NCBI GenBank assembly: GCA_032690845.1
Contig: CM064417.1
Coordinates: 37,826,432-37,890,431 of the forward strand
Reading direction: 5' to 3'
DNA from: Eleusine coracana subsp. coracana
Taxonomy: Eukaryota; Streptophyta; Magnoliopsida; Poales; Poaceae
Length of the DNA stretch: 64,000 nt
Shown: one piece after another, positions 45,978 through 56,513 of the stretch
Layout of the letters: each line of letters begins with the position of its first letter
Position numbering within the stretch: position 1 is the first letter of the stretch
Position numbers and translations under genes: made by a program
The notes under the pieces: model-generated
The model's database searches: none
Seen by the model: the letters and a program-made list of their open reading frames with translations, nothing else
What the model was told of the DNA's origin: nothing

Positions 45978-47330
45978 TTACGCTGCAGCTATCATTGGTG
46001 ATGTAGTTCCCATCTTACTGCCAATTGTTGATGTATCAAATGATGTCTTAGCTACAAGGTTAGTGCCCAAAATGCAACTATGAGATTTGCAATATTTATG
46101 ATAAACAAAAGCATCTACAACAATCCTTCTAAATGTTTTGCTAAGTAAGGCCTTAAGGTGGTTGTGGTCCTCATAGGTACTTTCAGCAATAATCTTTATT
46201 GACTCTAGAGATACCTCATATGAGCATGTATTTTCTGGTTGTTTAAGGAAGAAGCTTCCATGCTCATTAGTTGAGTCCTTTTCTCCTGTGCCTAGAGTTA
46301 ATGGTTCAAGCAATCCAATGGTCCAAAAGTTCTCCTTCTCAAGAATTTTATCAACAAAGCTCATGGTTGATTTTTCATCATCATAGGGAATGGAATATTG
46401 AGGACCAAAGGAAAAAGGTTTAGGCAAGAAGCATGACAGTTTGGTTTCAAAAGGATTAAGAGATTCCTCTAAATCGTCTCCTTCTTGGGTGCAAAGCTTC
46501 GCGTCCTCATAAAGAACAAACCTCGGTGATGCGTGTTGGGAAACAAACATCACTTCCTCAAGTGGGGAGTGCTTGAGATGAGGACTCACCGTAATATTTT
46601 CTAAGCAATGGGCATTGGTGGTGAAAGTGATTTCCCTAAGCTCTTCATTTAGGCTCCCTTGAGATGCATCCTTACGCTGAACGCTTTCTAGTGGGAAGCC
46701 TATGAGAAGTTCAAAGTCGATGATAGGAAAGACGTGGAGGTCTAGGTGAACTTCGACTTTGTCCATCTCCACTAGTACAACCCTCGTGATCCCCCGACAT
46801 GGAAAGGTTACTCCCAAGGCATCCTTTAGGAGTATGCTATTCGACTCAAGAGGTATATCATCCAAAAGTTGTCAAGCTATGTACTCAGGGATGATATTGG
46901 CTCCTATGGTGGGATCATGAAGGGCTTCTACAACATTTCCCTTTATACAACAGGGAATGGTAGAAGAAGGAAAAGAGATTGGGATTTCTCTTGAAGAGCA
47001 TCTTTCTTCCTTCAATCACTCCTTGTTAACGGCCTCCTGTAGGATTTCTTCTTGGAAAGGCTTGGGAGGTGAAAGGGATGTTGTAGGCTTCTTCTGCCAT
47101 AAGTGATTCGAGATGTTTCCATGATCATTAGGTATTCCTTCCTAGAATTCAACTAGCAACCTTGACGGTAGGAATTCTCCTGCCTTCCAAGTGGTCTCAA
47201 TAGTTGAATTGAAAGATGGAATAGCAATGGGCTCGAATTCAGTTGTTGAGAGACCCTCGTGGGTTAGCTTGCCTTCCTCCTAGATAAATGGATGGTCTCC
47301 TTCTTTAAGAATGGATCCAGGGGGGTTAAA
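45978..47330 (-). CDS. Retropepsin-like repeat 3 and C-terminal domain (Athila-like element)
   Basis: Minus frame of 295 codons (46865-45978), with its upstream part continuing past a stop near 46870. It begins with a third degenerate protease-like unit (IPCCIKGNVVEALHDPTIGA upstream, then FPIIDFELLIGFPLE). A long hydrophilic C-terminal region follows, including HNHLKALLSKTFRRIVVDAF and VYHKYCKSHSCILG. The catalytic triad is absent. The C-terminal part is not assigned to a known domain. Confidence 0.55.
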
Positions 47331-47399
47331 TGGGAATGTTACCACCGCTTCATTGAATGGCTCACCCCTTGGGAAAGATTCTGTCAAAAGATTTTCTGA

Positions 47400-47960
47400 T
47401 TAACAGATTGAGACAGAAGATATGCCTCTCCCAAGTCTTATGTCGAGACTTCCTAGCTTCGGTTCATTCGGGTATAGCTCGTCCAATGGATGCCTGATCA
47501 AGATTTGGAAGTCATAGACCTAACCTATATGGAAGTCTAGGACAGTCTCAACATTTTCATGCTAGCCTAAGGGGCTCAAGAAGGATTTGCTAATTGGTGC
47601 AAGGATCTCATCGCCTATGAAGGTGGTTGCAATGGATTTGGATATTAAATTTGCACCGATTATAGGACTAAAAAGAACATTCACCTTTATCCCTCTTATA
47701 TGGCACCGAATGGTTGGGTAAGGGGATCTTACCCAAACCATATCAGGAGAGTGTGCACCCTCATCCAACCATTCACCACTTAGCATGGCAGAGCACTCCC
47801 TCTCATTCACTTGGAGGAAATTGTCCTCTAGAGGACCGAGAGGAGAGACAAGAACTGGTGGGTTCCTCTTGCAAAAATAATTCAAGGTGTCCCCATGGTC
47901 TTTCGAAAGACCTTCCTTGAATTTAATAGAGAACTTAGGAGGATTTTCTAATTGCAACAT
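47400..47960 (-). pseudogene. Retropepsin-like repeat 2 (Athila-like element)
   Basis: Minus frame 47960-47562 with YPTIRCHIRGIKVNVLFSPI then IGANLISKS. Beyond a stop, similarity continues through VETVLDFHI and DFQILIRHPLDE. In a working retropepsin the segment after the first strand would be D(T/S)GA; here it is PIIGA. Confidence 0.55.
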
Positions 47961-47988
47961 AGGGAAATAAAAATGTCTTCCCCTCAGT

Positions 47989-48411
47989 TCAATGTCTATG
48001 TCTCCTTTGTCGGTGCATCAAAGAGAAGTCTCTCGTGGGATGCCCGATTAAAATATCAAAGTCATGGGCTTCGAACACATGGAAGTCAAGGAGAGTTTCA
48101 ACATCTTTGTGCCTTAAAGACACATTTTGAAAAATCCTATATCCCCCTGAAATGGATCTGGAGGGACATTGAATAAATTTACAAGTTGGTGCCAAGGGTT
48201 CTTCACCCAAAATGGCAAAAGCGCAAGCATCAGAATTGATATTGGCACCAAAAGTGGGATTATAAAGAATATCAACCTGAACTCCTCTTATAAGGCATTG
48301 AATGGAAGAGAAAGGGGAGCTAATCCGAATTAGGTTTGGAGAAAACTTAGCCTCTCTCACCCGCTCATTGCTCATGCTTGAAGTTAACTCCTTCAACGTC
48401 TCTTGGAGCAA
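47989..48411 (-). CDS. Retropepsin-like repeat 1 (Athila-like element)
   Basis: Frame of 140 codons: SSIQCLIRGVQVDILYNPTF then GANINSDA, LAPTCKFIQCP, VETLLDFHVFEAHDFDILIG. The strand order matches retropepsin, but NPTFGA replaces the catalytic D(T/S)GA, so proteolysis is unlikely. It is the most intact of the three repeats. Confidence 0.6.
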   Translation of the reverse strand: MLQETLKELTSSMSNERVREAKFSPNLIRISSPFSSIQCLIRGVQVDILYNPTFGANINSDACAFAILGEEPLAPTCKFIQCPSRSISGGYRIFQNVSLRHKDVETLLDFHVFEAHDFDILIGHPTRDFSLMHRQRRHRH

Positions 48412-48559
48412 AGGCTCCTTAAGAGGATTGGGAGAAGATACAGGAGTTGGTGATTTCTATTGATAGCGACAATTCAAGGATTTCCCACAATATTTTACAA
48501 GATTTTCCTCGAATTGGAAAGGGAGCTTTGAAGGTTTAATTTCTTCTTCCTCCATCGCT

Positions 48560-49240
48560 CAAGGTCCGGTTGACGTCTCACTACATGAATCAATGGATAG
48601 GCAAGGATTTGGCTTAGGTTCAACCATTGGGGTGGCCTCAATGCTCGATGAAGCTTCCTCCTGAGGGGGCTCTCTACAATTGGCTAGGGAATAAGAGTTT
48701 CATTGAATAAGGTCAAGGATTGCTCTTCCTTCTGTAGGCATCTTGTGGACGAACGAACCTCCAACGGTGATGTCGAGATATTGGGTAGACTCCTTGCTTA
48801 AATCCAGACAAAAATGTTGCAACAACACGTCGTCGGGCAAAGACAAGTCAGGGCCGGAAGTGGTTAACAAGGAAAACCTGGCCTAGGCTGCACCTATGGA
48901 TTCCTTCTCACTTTGACGAAGGTCGAGAATCTCCCTTCATAGAGAGATGATACGTGATGTAGGATAGAACACGAGACAAAATTTATCTCAGAGTACTGTC
49001 CAATCACCATTCGCACTCGCAATGAAATGAGTGTACCATTGTTTCGCATTCTCCATGAGGGAAAAGGGAAACAATTTCCACTTGAGAGTGCCATGAGTCA
49101 TGCCTTTGATCCATAGGCATGAACACAAATGCTCAAATAGTTGCAAATGATGGAATGGGTTTTCGCTATTTAAATCTTCTGAAGAATTGTTCCCGAACCA
49201 TGGCTATAAAGCCAGGGTGGAGTTCAAAGCTAGATGAATG
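48560..49240 (-). pseudogene. Athila-like gag
   Basis: Minus strand encodes LFPFSLMENAKQWYTHFIAS (49090-49030), then LRQSEKESIGAA, FSLLTTSGPDLSLPDDVLLQ and QYLDITVGGSF, a Retrotrans_gag domain. In-frame stops near 48990 and 48880 and the lack of a zinc knuckle mark it as decayed. Confidence 0.7.
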
Positions 49241-49400
49241 AATTAGGTCCGCTGAGAGCGGTGGCTTGAAGAAATTGCCCTTAGGAGCAGATAGGTTTTG
49301 AATTGTAGGGTGCTCATTTGAAGAAAATAGATGAGAAATAAATAAACAAAGATAAAAAGATACGAGGGTGAACTAGGTTCGAAGATCAAACAACAACCGT

Positions 49401-49420
49401 TCCCCGACAACGGCGCCAGA
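49401..49420 (-). promoter_or_regulatory. Athila-like primer-binding site
   Basis: Minus-strand TCTGGCGCCGTTGTCGGGGA, five bases from the 5' LTR. The TGGCGCCGTTGCCGGGG type matches the tRNA-Asp 3' end used by Athila elements. Confidence 0.8.
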
Positions 49421-49425
49421 AAGCT

Positions 49426-50601
49426 TGTTGGGTATTTTAACAACAGAATAAATCCACAAGCGTACGGATACCGAAGTAGCTTTCACCCAAAAGTATTTCA
49501 AGGTATCGAATCCATAGGGAACGTGTGTGCCTAATCTTCAATTCTAGTTAGTCCAAGGACACCAAGATAAAAGTGGCGTTGGGTAGAGAGGATTCCTAAT
49601 GGTTATAAGGTCCTAATTAAAGTAAGAGTGCTACTAGGTTGCTTGCATTGGGCATCCGGTTTTCTCCTGCATCCACAGTGCTATTCTGGCCAAGGGCCTA
49701 CTGCGTAGCCAAACGTGGAGGATTTCAAAGGATAGATAGGACTGTCACCACCTACTACCTACCTATAGCAATCCATGGACTACGCGATAAAGAAAGGTAA
49801 CTTACGGCCTAGACACCATGTCTATGCTTTCATTTACTCCCTTAATCTCCACGTGCGATGATATAAGACTAAGGTCTCCAACTAAATAGAGCGTTGAGCG
49901 AACAAAGCAACTAAGTATGAAACCTACATAAAAAGAAAACTTAAATACCAAGAAAGGAATCATGAAGACTTACTAAATATGGCAAGCATTCATTGAGGTA
50001 CAAGCGTGGAGAATTTGTGGACAGGCCCACTCCTCTAGGCTTCCCCTCACCCTCTCCCTATTTTCTTAGCACTTTGGTAGTGCTAAAGCCTTATAGAAAT
50101 GAAGCTCTAAATTATTCTTGAAGTATGTTGAGAGTGGAGGCACTCCCCTCCTTATATAGGGGCCAAAGATGGTTCCTTAGGCGGTAACTGCCGCCCTAAC
50201 TGGAACAACCGATCTTGGAAAGGCGGCAGGACGCTCCCCGAGCAGGCCTGGGCCAAGTGGGCCCAATCTTTGTTCGGCCAAACAAGGGTGTTAGGCTTCT
50301 CCAGGTCTCTGACTTACTTTTCTCATTCGTCCCTCCATGTGTTAGGCCTTCTGGTATGTCGGTTTGCTCTGTTCATGGGCTCATGGATCCTTGCGCTGCG
50401 CTTTGATTGGTCAGAAGTGTGCTTTCTCCCTTGATGATGTGGATTTTCCATTAATTTCATAGAATAATCACCTGCAACAAATGTTCACCAACACTTGTGG
50501 AATTCATTAGTAATAAACTCCTACCACTATGTTCGTTCTTTACTTTTATTGTTTTATGCAGGTATTTGATGGTCAGATTTGGGAGTTAGGGACCGTCAAT
50601 A
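49426..50601 (-). repeat. Athila-like 5' LTR (1176 bp)
   Basis: Partner of 42582-43700. Minus TATA at 50152-50160; the palindrome is diverged (GTTCGGCCAAAC, 50272-50283). It has about 70 bp (50171-50245) not present in the other LTR and lacks about 20 bp present there. It ends CAATA where the family has TAACA. Confidence 0.82.
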
Positions 50602-50606
50602 GTACT

Positions 50607-51619
50607 CTGACTCCCAACTCTCCCGGTACATTATGGATCAACTTGAGAAACCCAACCGGATCGATTAACTTGGATGGATTCAACTTGGAATATCCACACA
50701 TATATACAGCTACACTATGGAAAATTAATATGTTAGCGGGAATAATAAATCTTATACAAGCTAGATCAATTGATCGCATGGAAGTAATGGAGAACACCGA
50801 AGGGAGGAGTAGCTGGCACTGCGACCTGGCACAAATACATATAGTATATCTAGATTGGAAATAGGATCACTTCTTCTTTGATCATGCATATACCACATTT
50901 GCCTTGTATGCATCTATGGTCACCTATGATCGCTTTTTTACTGCAACTGTGCTTTATTTTCTCTATAGTACATGATTCTAGATCTATTTAGCTGTATAAA
51001 TGTTTTAGGTGATGACCTTCAACTATGTCTTTTTGCAATCTATGGGAACCATTGGACGCGCCCGTCGCCCTGCAGCAACAACATGCTCTTAACCGTATCG
51101 CCCATCGTCGAGCCCCCATCCCTAGGTAAGCACGTCATTTGACCCATCTTTATGTATCCTTGTCGTAGATCACATAGCCTAGTTAAGCGTCTCCTGTTCG
51201 AAATAGATACAGTTGGTGATATGCATATCTTTGAATATCTATAACCGTGTTTGTTTTGAATTGTCCCTGTTTTTTTGGACAGCTCAAGGATGTGTAGATG
51301 GGTTAGTTTCCATGCTCTACTCCCATTCGAGATAGAGTTTCAGTAGCACCTCCCTGTTGTTGTTCGAATACACAATCTCCTTTTCCGGACGTGTATATGG
51401 AGAATAGCGGGGAGGTGTTCCCGAAATGATATCTCGTATTGGAGTAGAGCATGGAAACTTACCTCATCTGCACATCCACGGGTGGGATCAGGACCTACCT
51501 TCACCTATTAGACTGTACGAATATTCACTATATGCAATTCACTGCTATATTGCTCAGCGATATGTTAGAGGTTGGAAGACCGTGAGTGGATGTACACGGG
51601 CCACCCATGTGCGGATTCG
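50607..51619 (+). other. CACTA-3 spacer and transposase 5' region
   Basis: Mostly non-coding. 51426-51620 resembles the 5' region of known grass CACTA transposase transcripts and joins the TNP2 frame. A large hairpin lies at 51289-51480. Confidence 0.45.
51289..51480. repeat. Long imperfect hairpin upstream of TNP2
   Basis: The left arm (about 51290-51330, GGATGTGTAGATGGGTTAG then TTTCCATGCTCTACTCC) pairs with the right arm (about 51437-51480). An inner pair CACCTCCC/GGGAGGTG (near 51341 and 51411) extends the stem. Confidence 0.7.
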
Positions 51620-52207
51620 ATGATTGATGAATGGATTGAAAACACAGATGCTTTCTTGAACGAAGTATTTGCGAACATTAAGGGGAAGTCTCCTCGAACT
51701 TTCTATCCATGTGGAGTTTGTGAGAACCGTAAATGACAAACAAAGGAGGTCATGGGTAGACATCTCTTCCTCAATGGATTTGTTAAGGGCAATTCTAGGT
51801 GGACCCATCATGGGGAGGCACATCATGGGAGAGACAAGATCGTGAGGCAACACGTTGAGGCATGTGATGCTGATGGCGAGGTAGGCGACATGTTACATGA
51901 CTATGATGAAGCACGTACAGAGGAGGAGACAGAGCTAACTGCAAAAGCGTTTTACCAAATGTTGTCTGCGGCACAGCAACCCATTCACGGGCATACCAAG
52001 GTTTCTCAACTGGATGCCATTGCGTGCCTAAAGACCATAAAGTCCCAATTTAGCCTGAGTCATGCATCTTTCGATGTAATGGTGACAGTCTTTGGCACTC
52101 TGCTTCTGAAAGATCACATTCTGCCAAAGAGCATGTATGAAGCAAAGAAAGTACTTCATGCATGTTGACTTTTGCTAAACCATACTAATAAATCATCGCT
52201 GACAAGG
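51620..52207 (+). pseudogene. TNP2 transposase N-terminal part (CACTA-3)
   Basis: From ATG 51620: IDEWIENTDAFLNEVFANI, FYPCGVCENRK, stop at 51734-51736, then MGRHLFLNGFVKGNSRWTHHGE to KSMYEAKKVL (near 52145). This is the transposase-associated domain of a second TNP2 lineage, distinct from CACTA-2. The reading resumes at 53730 after the solo LTR, with an out-of-frame or intron-like 40 bp just before the insertion. Confidence 0.75.
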
Positions 52208-53729
52208 TGCCATAAATGTTTCATTAATATGTCCTAGAGCCAATTGGGTAAAATCCGCAAGCGCACGGAAAATACCATTGTAGAATTTCACTCGGAAGTA
52301 TTGAGGGTATCGTATTTGTTTATCCTAAAGGAAGGCAATGAATAACAAGGCTTACGTATGCACATATTTACATTGCGAATTGATAAGGATCATCTATCCA
52401 AGGCAGGCAAGCAATGGATAATGACGAGGTAGTGTGACACACAGAAGATTCCATCTCAAATATAAATAAATAAATAAAGCCAAGTGGAGAAAGAACTAAG
52501 CTGAGCTACTCCTACAGTACTTTCATATACAGTTGTATTGCCTAAGTTCTATACACATACATGCTTATACTCAGGTTCAACAGTTATTAACGTAACACTT
52601 TAGGCACGGACCTACCCCTACATCCACAGGCGACTTCCGCCAAGAGCCTACGCACTAGCCTAGCGTGGAGGAGTTCAAAGGACGGATAGGGCTGTCACCA
52701 CCTACCGCCTACCTCAGCTAACCGGTAGACTAACAAATAATTGATGCAAATTAATTATCCAAGTACCATACTTGCATAATCAAAGAGCACTCTACTCCTC
52801 CATGGTTATATTAATGAAGCAGGGCTATGATATAAATATGATCACCAAACCCATGTCATGTCATAACAATGAATCCTAAGCATAAAGACTATGTCATATA
52901 AATTAGACTATAGTGACGGTATATAACAAGGATGACAATAGTAGTCTAATAAATATAAACTACTATCACACAAGTGGGCTATAATATCATATATATGGAT
53001 CACAATATCAAACAAGAAACTCATGACCCAAACACAACTATATGAAAAGATGACATTTATTAAATAGAGCAAAGTCTTACAAAAGGGAAATGATACAAGA
53101 GCCATACCAAAATCTCCAAGAGAAGACACTAAGAGCTAGAGAGCTCTAGACTCAGCCTAACTCCACTAAGACTTGAGAACAACTAAGTAGCAAGAGAAGG
53201 AATTCTTCTTATGGTGTGTGTGTGAGTGTAAAGCCACACCCTCCTATTTATAGCCTCTATAGGTCGGCAAAGGGGAGTAACTGCCAAGAATATCCCTGCC
53301 CACCGCCTTCAGGGATCAACCAGGAGCCTCCACGTGCAAGCCCAGGAGGAAAGGCCGCATGCCTAGGTCGGCCGACCTAGGGGGTTCGGCCGACCTGTGG
53401 CTGGGCCCTCCTTGGTTGTGCTTCCTTAGGGTGGCTGCCAGGTGGGTCCTCATCCCAGATGTTGGGGTAGTTTTGTGTGTTTCTTCGGTGTGGTACTGAA
53501 AGTGGTCCCTTCAATCCATGGGATGTCTAGTTGGCGCTCTCTCATTGGTCGAAAGTGTGTTTCTTTGCCTTTTGGATGTGTTTCCTTCATATTTCCTCCT
53601 ACATGCAAATAATTCCCACGTACAAGTGAAACTACATTATTGTAAACAAATGTGCATGTATGAAATGCCAAGTTCTCCTTTATTTAAGCATAGTTGATGG
53701 ATGAAATGGGTACTTAACAGCCGTCAACA
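52208..53729 (-). mobile_element. Solo LTR inside TNP2 (Athila-related)
   Basis: Read on the minus strand it starts TGTTGACGGCTGTTAAG near 53729 and ends near 52208, sharing ATCCGCAAGCG and CACCACCTACCGCCTA blocks with the Athila-like LTRs. CAAGG occurs at 52203-52207 and 53728-53732, consistent with a target duplication, though it overlaps the expected LTR end by two bases. It contains TATAAATAG (minus, 53244-53252) and, 110 bp upstream, the palindrome CCTAGGTCGGCCGACCTAGG (53362-53381). No internal sequence is present. Confidence 0.75.
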
Positions 53730-54314
53730 AGGCACTTAATATGCCGTATGAGCAAATTCATGCTTATCCGAACGGATGCATCTTATTTAGGAAACAACAT
53801 AAAGAAAAAAAGTATTGTCCCAAATTTAATGCCTCTTGGTACTTGGAGGGAGACTCCGATGATGGTCAATAGAGGCATCTCATGACCCCCCATGAAAATT
53901 CTAAGGTACCTTCCATTCATACCGAGGATCCAACTTCTTTACATGAACAAGAAGACCATAAAACAGATGACATGGCACAAAAAAAGGCATTTGATAACAT
54001 CTTGAGAAGATTGTACATCCATCCATTGATGAATCTTGGCAACATTTTGATGGGATTCACTCTGACAAAGCTGAAGAGGCTCAGAATGTACATGTGGCAC
54101 TGGCAATAGATGGGTTCAATCCTTATGGAATGGGGGCTGCTCCATACACTTGTTGGCCCGTGTTCGTTATACCCCTCAATCTGCCCCCTGACGTCCTCTT
54201 TCAGTGATAGAACATATTCTTGACGTTGCTAATTCCTAGACACTCGAGGAATAAGATGTGTGTGCATATCGAGTCTCTGATTGATGAATTGGAGCATGCT
54301 TGGAAGGAAGGGGT
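53730..54314 (+). pseudogene. TNP2 transposase, catalytic part (CACTA-3)
   Basis: Resumes with ALNMPYEQIHAYPNGCILF and KKYCPKFNASWYLEGDSDDG. The Transposase_21 core follows in broken frames: HSDKAEEAQNVHVALAIDGF, NPYGMGAAPYTCWPVFVIPL, NLPPDV, HSRNKMCVHIESLIDELEHA. Stops and at least two frame shifts occur. It ends at HAWKEGV, where the next LTR begins (54315). Confidence 0.8.
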
Positions 54315-54889
54315 TGTTGGTGGCCCATAAAACCCAATATTGGCCACCAACCGGTCAGGAAATGCAAAGTAAAGACCAAAGTTTGATAAATATTTGTTTA
54401 AATTAAGAAAGTTCCACGAGTTTTGGTGAGATATATGTTTGCAGGTATAAAAGAGACAAAGTATGCAAAAACATGAAGAAACACCCCGTTGGCCGATTAT
54501 GACTGTGAGACAGCCATTTTCACTGGCCCACAGGGTTGTTTAAGGCTGAAATACGCCACCCAGCTGATCGACTGGAATCAGTATCAGGCTAATCATCCGA
54601 CCCGGCCGATTTTGTAAAACACTTCACTCTCCTCCTGGACAAAAAGTGATGAAATGTGGCTAAGGAAAGAAGGACAACAAGTGGCCTAACCAGGAGAAGT
54701 CAAGGGACCACTCGGAGGGGGTCAGCGCCCGGCCTAGCATACTGCCTGACCTAGGTTTGCTACTCGGGGTGGCCAGCCCACTAGGCCCAAGAGGCCTACC
54801 AGCCCCAAAATGAAGGACTCGGTGTGAACTGACCAAACAACCGACATATGGATAAGATCCAAGCCATCCAAGAGGAGTTGGTCGTGAAT
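54315..54889 (+). repeat. 5' LTR, first segment
   Basis: Begins at TG 54315; continues at 61032 across the nested element's target site. Includes mixed CCGGCC-type words. Confidence 0.7.
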
Positions 54890-56396
54890 TATTGGCACTT
54901 CCCAAGTGCCCCTTTTATATGTGAATATTACCCCAGTTAGAGCATAATTGATACTAATTTAGACCATTTACCTGTGATATTGCCTATATATTTGTATATG
55001 CTTTATTTTGGAGCTTTATTGCAGAAACAGGTAAAATTGGTGATTAATGCGATGATGGAGAGGACAGGAGTCCAGAACTGACGAAAAGCATTGAAGAAGC
55101 CCAGTGCACCGATCGGCGCAAGGGTGTTTTGACCCACAGAAGTGACCGAGGCCCATTCCACATGTTTATGGAAGTTTATCTACGCAATACACTTGAAGAT
55201 ATTTGTCTAAGAAGAATTATGGAACTTCAAGAAGATTTATGAAACTCCAAGATCTTAACGTGCAGTACAAGACTTGATCTCGAAGGAAAAGGCCTACATG
55301 GCAGCTGTGGAAGACAGAGGAACCGACTCGGGGAAGAAATCAGAGAAGACACGGCTTGCGCCGATCAGCGCAACCGCCTTATTTGCTAGAAACTGAGTCC
55401 TTTATGAGTAGAACCCCTATAAATACTTGTAGACCCTCGCCGCAGAAAGGAGGCGACAGAGGGACACCAGATCCGTGAGCTAGAGCCACCGGGGCTTGCC
55501 TCGTTAGAATAGTTCTCTAGTTGAGTTTCAAGAACCATTGGAGTCAAGAGTTGATCCGTCAAGGTAGGCCATCTCAACGGGGATGAATCTTACTCTATAT
55601 ATCTCAAGGATGATTGAATATGTTGATGATGGTTTTGGTGATTTGTCTATCTTGATTCTATAATCATGCATGTGCTTATTCCAATTGCTTAGTTCTAGGC
55701 TAAGTAAGTAGATATTATCTTAATCTTGGTGATTAGGATAGTATTCGGATATTGTATTGATTATGGTTGCTTGATGAGGCCAGTAGTGTGGTTTAGCGGT
55801 GACAGCACTAAGCCCGCGCAACACTATTGGAAGTTGAGTAGGGTAAGATACTCGCGCGATTAAGGGTTTCCTCCCGGCAGCGATAAATCGGGAGCCGCTC
55901 GGAAAGCAGGGTGGTCTTACTCATTATAGGTTTTCATTGACCTATGTAATTACCCATTATGATGCTATTCAATTAGACTTTCTGGTTACAATCTCACTAG
56001 TAGATATCTGGCTACTCACTTACCAGCATAGGTTTACAAGATCTGGAACACTTTGGCTTAGACTCACCGGTGTGCCGATCGGCGCAACTCCTGCGCCGAT
56101 CGGCGCAACAACTTCGGTTCAGTTCACCAGCGTGCCGATCGACTCGACTCCCGCGCCGATCGGCGCAACGACAGATTTACTGTCTGGCGCACCTTTGCGC
56201 TGGTCAGTCTCCGTCTCATGCAACCTGACTTTGAGAGTAGCCTTGACTAGATCTTATACTGTTAACTTTGTTTAATAAATCCCTAAGGTCCCAGGGGATT
56301 CGATAAACCTTGGAATACTCAATTCAAGGAAAAAAGTGCTACAATCATACACTGTCCTCTTGCAGTATATAAGTGGGTGCGTAGATACAACCAACA
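54890..56396 (+). repeat. 5' LTR of the gag-protease element (1507 bp)
   Basis: Starts TATTGGCACTTCC (TG lost by one change; the 3' copy has TGTTGG). TATA box TATAAATAC near 55418-55426. Carries several TGCGCCGATCGGCGCA palindromes or variants (near 55111, 55356-55373, 56077-56107, 56136-56169), upstream and downstream of the TATA box. Confidence 0.85.
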
Positions 56397-56409
56397 AGCT
56401 TCCTTTTTC

Positions 56410-56427
56410 TGGCACCGTTGCCAGGGA
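56410..56427 (+). promoter_or_regulatory. Primer-binding site
   Basis: TGGCACCGTTGCCAGGGA, 13 bases after the 5' LTR; tRNA-Asp-type as in the Athila group. Confidence 0.75.
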
Positions 56428-56513
56428 CCATAGTAGGTTTTTAAACATTGTTTGATGTATTAGTGTTTAGTCATTGTGCTTTACTTGTCTCTCTAGTACA
56501 TATATTCTGTTAA

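Larger units (their letters stand above)
42582..50601 (-). mobile_element. Athila-like Gypsy element, non-autonomous, complete
   Basis: LTRs at 42582-43700 and 49426-50601 with perfect target duplication GTACT (42577-42581 and 50602-50606). Reading minus: 5' LTR (right), PBS 49420-49401, gag about 49230-48560, a long region with three retropepsin-like repeats (48411-45978), about 2.3 kb of non-coding DNA, polypurine tract and 3' LTR. No RT, RNase H or integrase motif was found, so mobility needed helper proteins. Confidence 0.85.
33461..54314 (+). mobile_element. CACTA-3: CACTA transposon inflated by nested retroelements
   Basis: Starts with CACTACGGAAAATGG at 33461, followed by dense CTCGGCAAA/TTTGCCGAG subterminal repeats. 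Removing the insertions 34879-41852, 42582-50601 and 52208-53729 leaves about 4.3 kb in the normal CACTA order: 5' end, repeats, GC-rich leader (34640-34878 joined to 41858-42120), spacer, TNP2 start (51620) and TNP2 core up to 54314. There it is cut by an LTR element. The 3' end is outside the window. The link between the 33461 terminus and the TNP2 at 51620 is inferred from this order. Confidence 0.65.

Noticed and set aside
50529..50864. 111-codon plus ORF
   Set aside because: It starts within the Athila-like LTR and crosses the insertion boundary at 50601; no protein similarity.
55937..56275. Plus ORF of 112 codons in the gag-protease element LTR, with a copy at 60487-60906
   Set aside because: The repeated API GA T-type peptide comes from the DNA palindromes in the LTR; a transcript-borne product is not supported.
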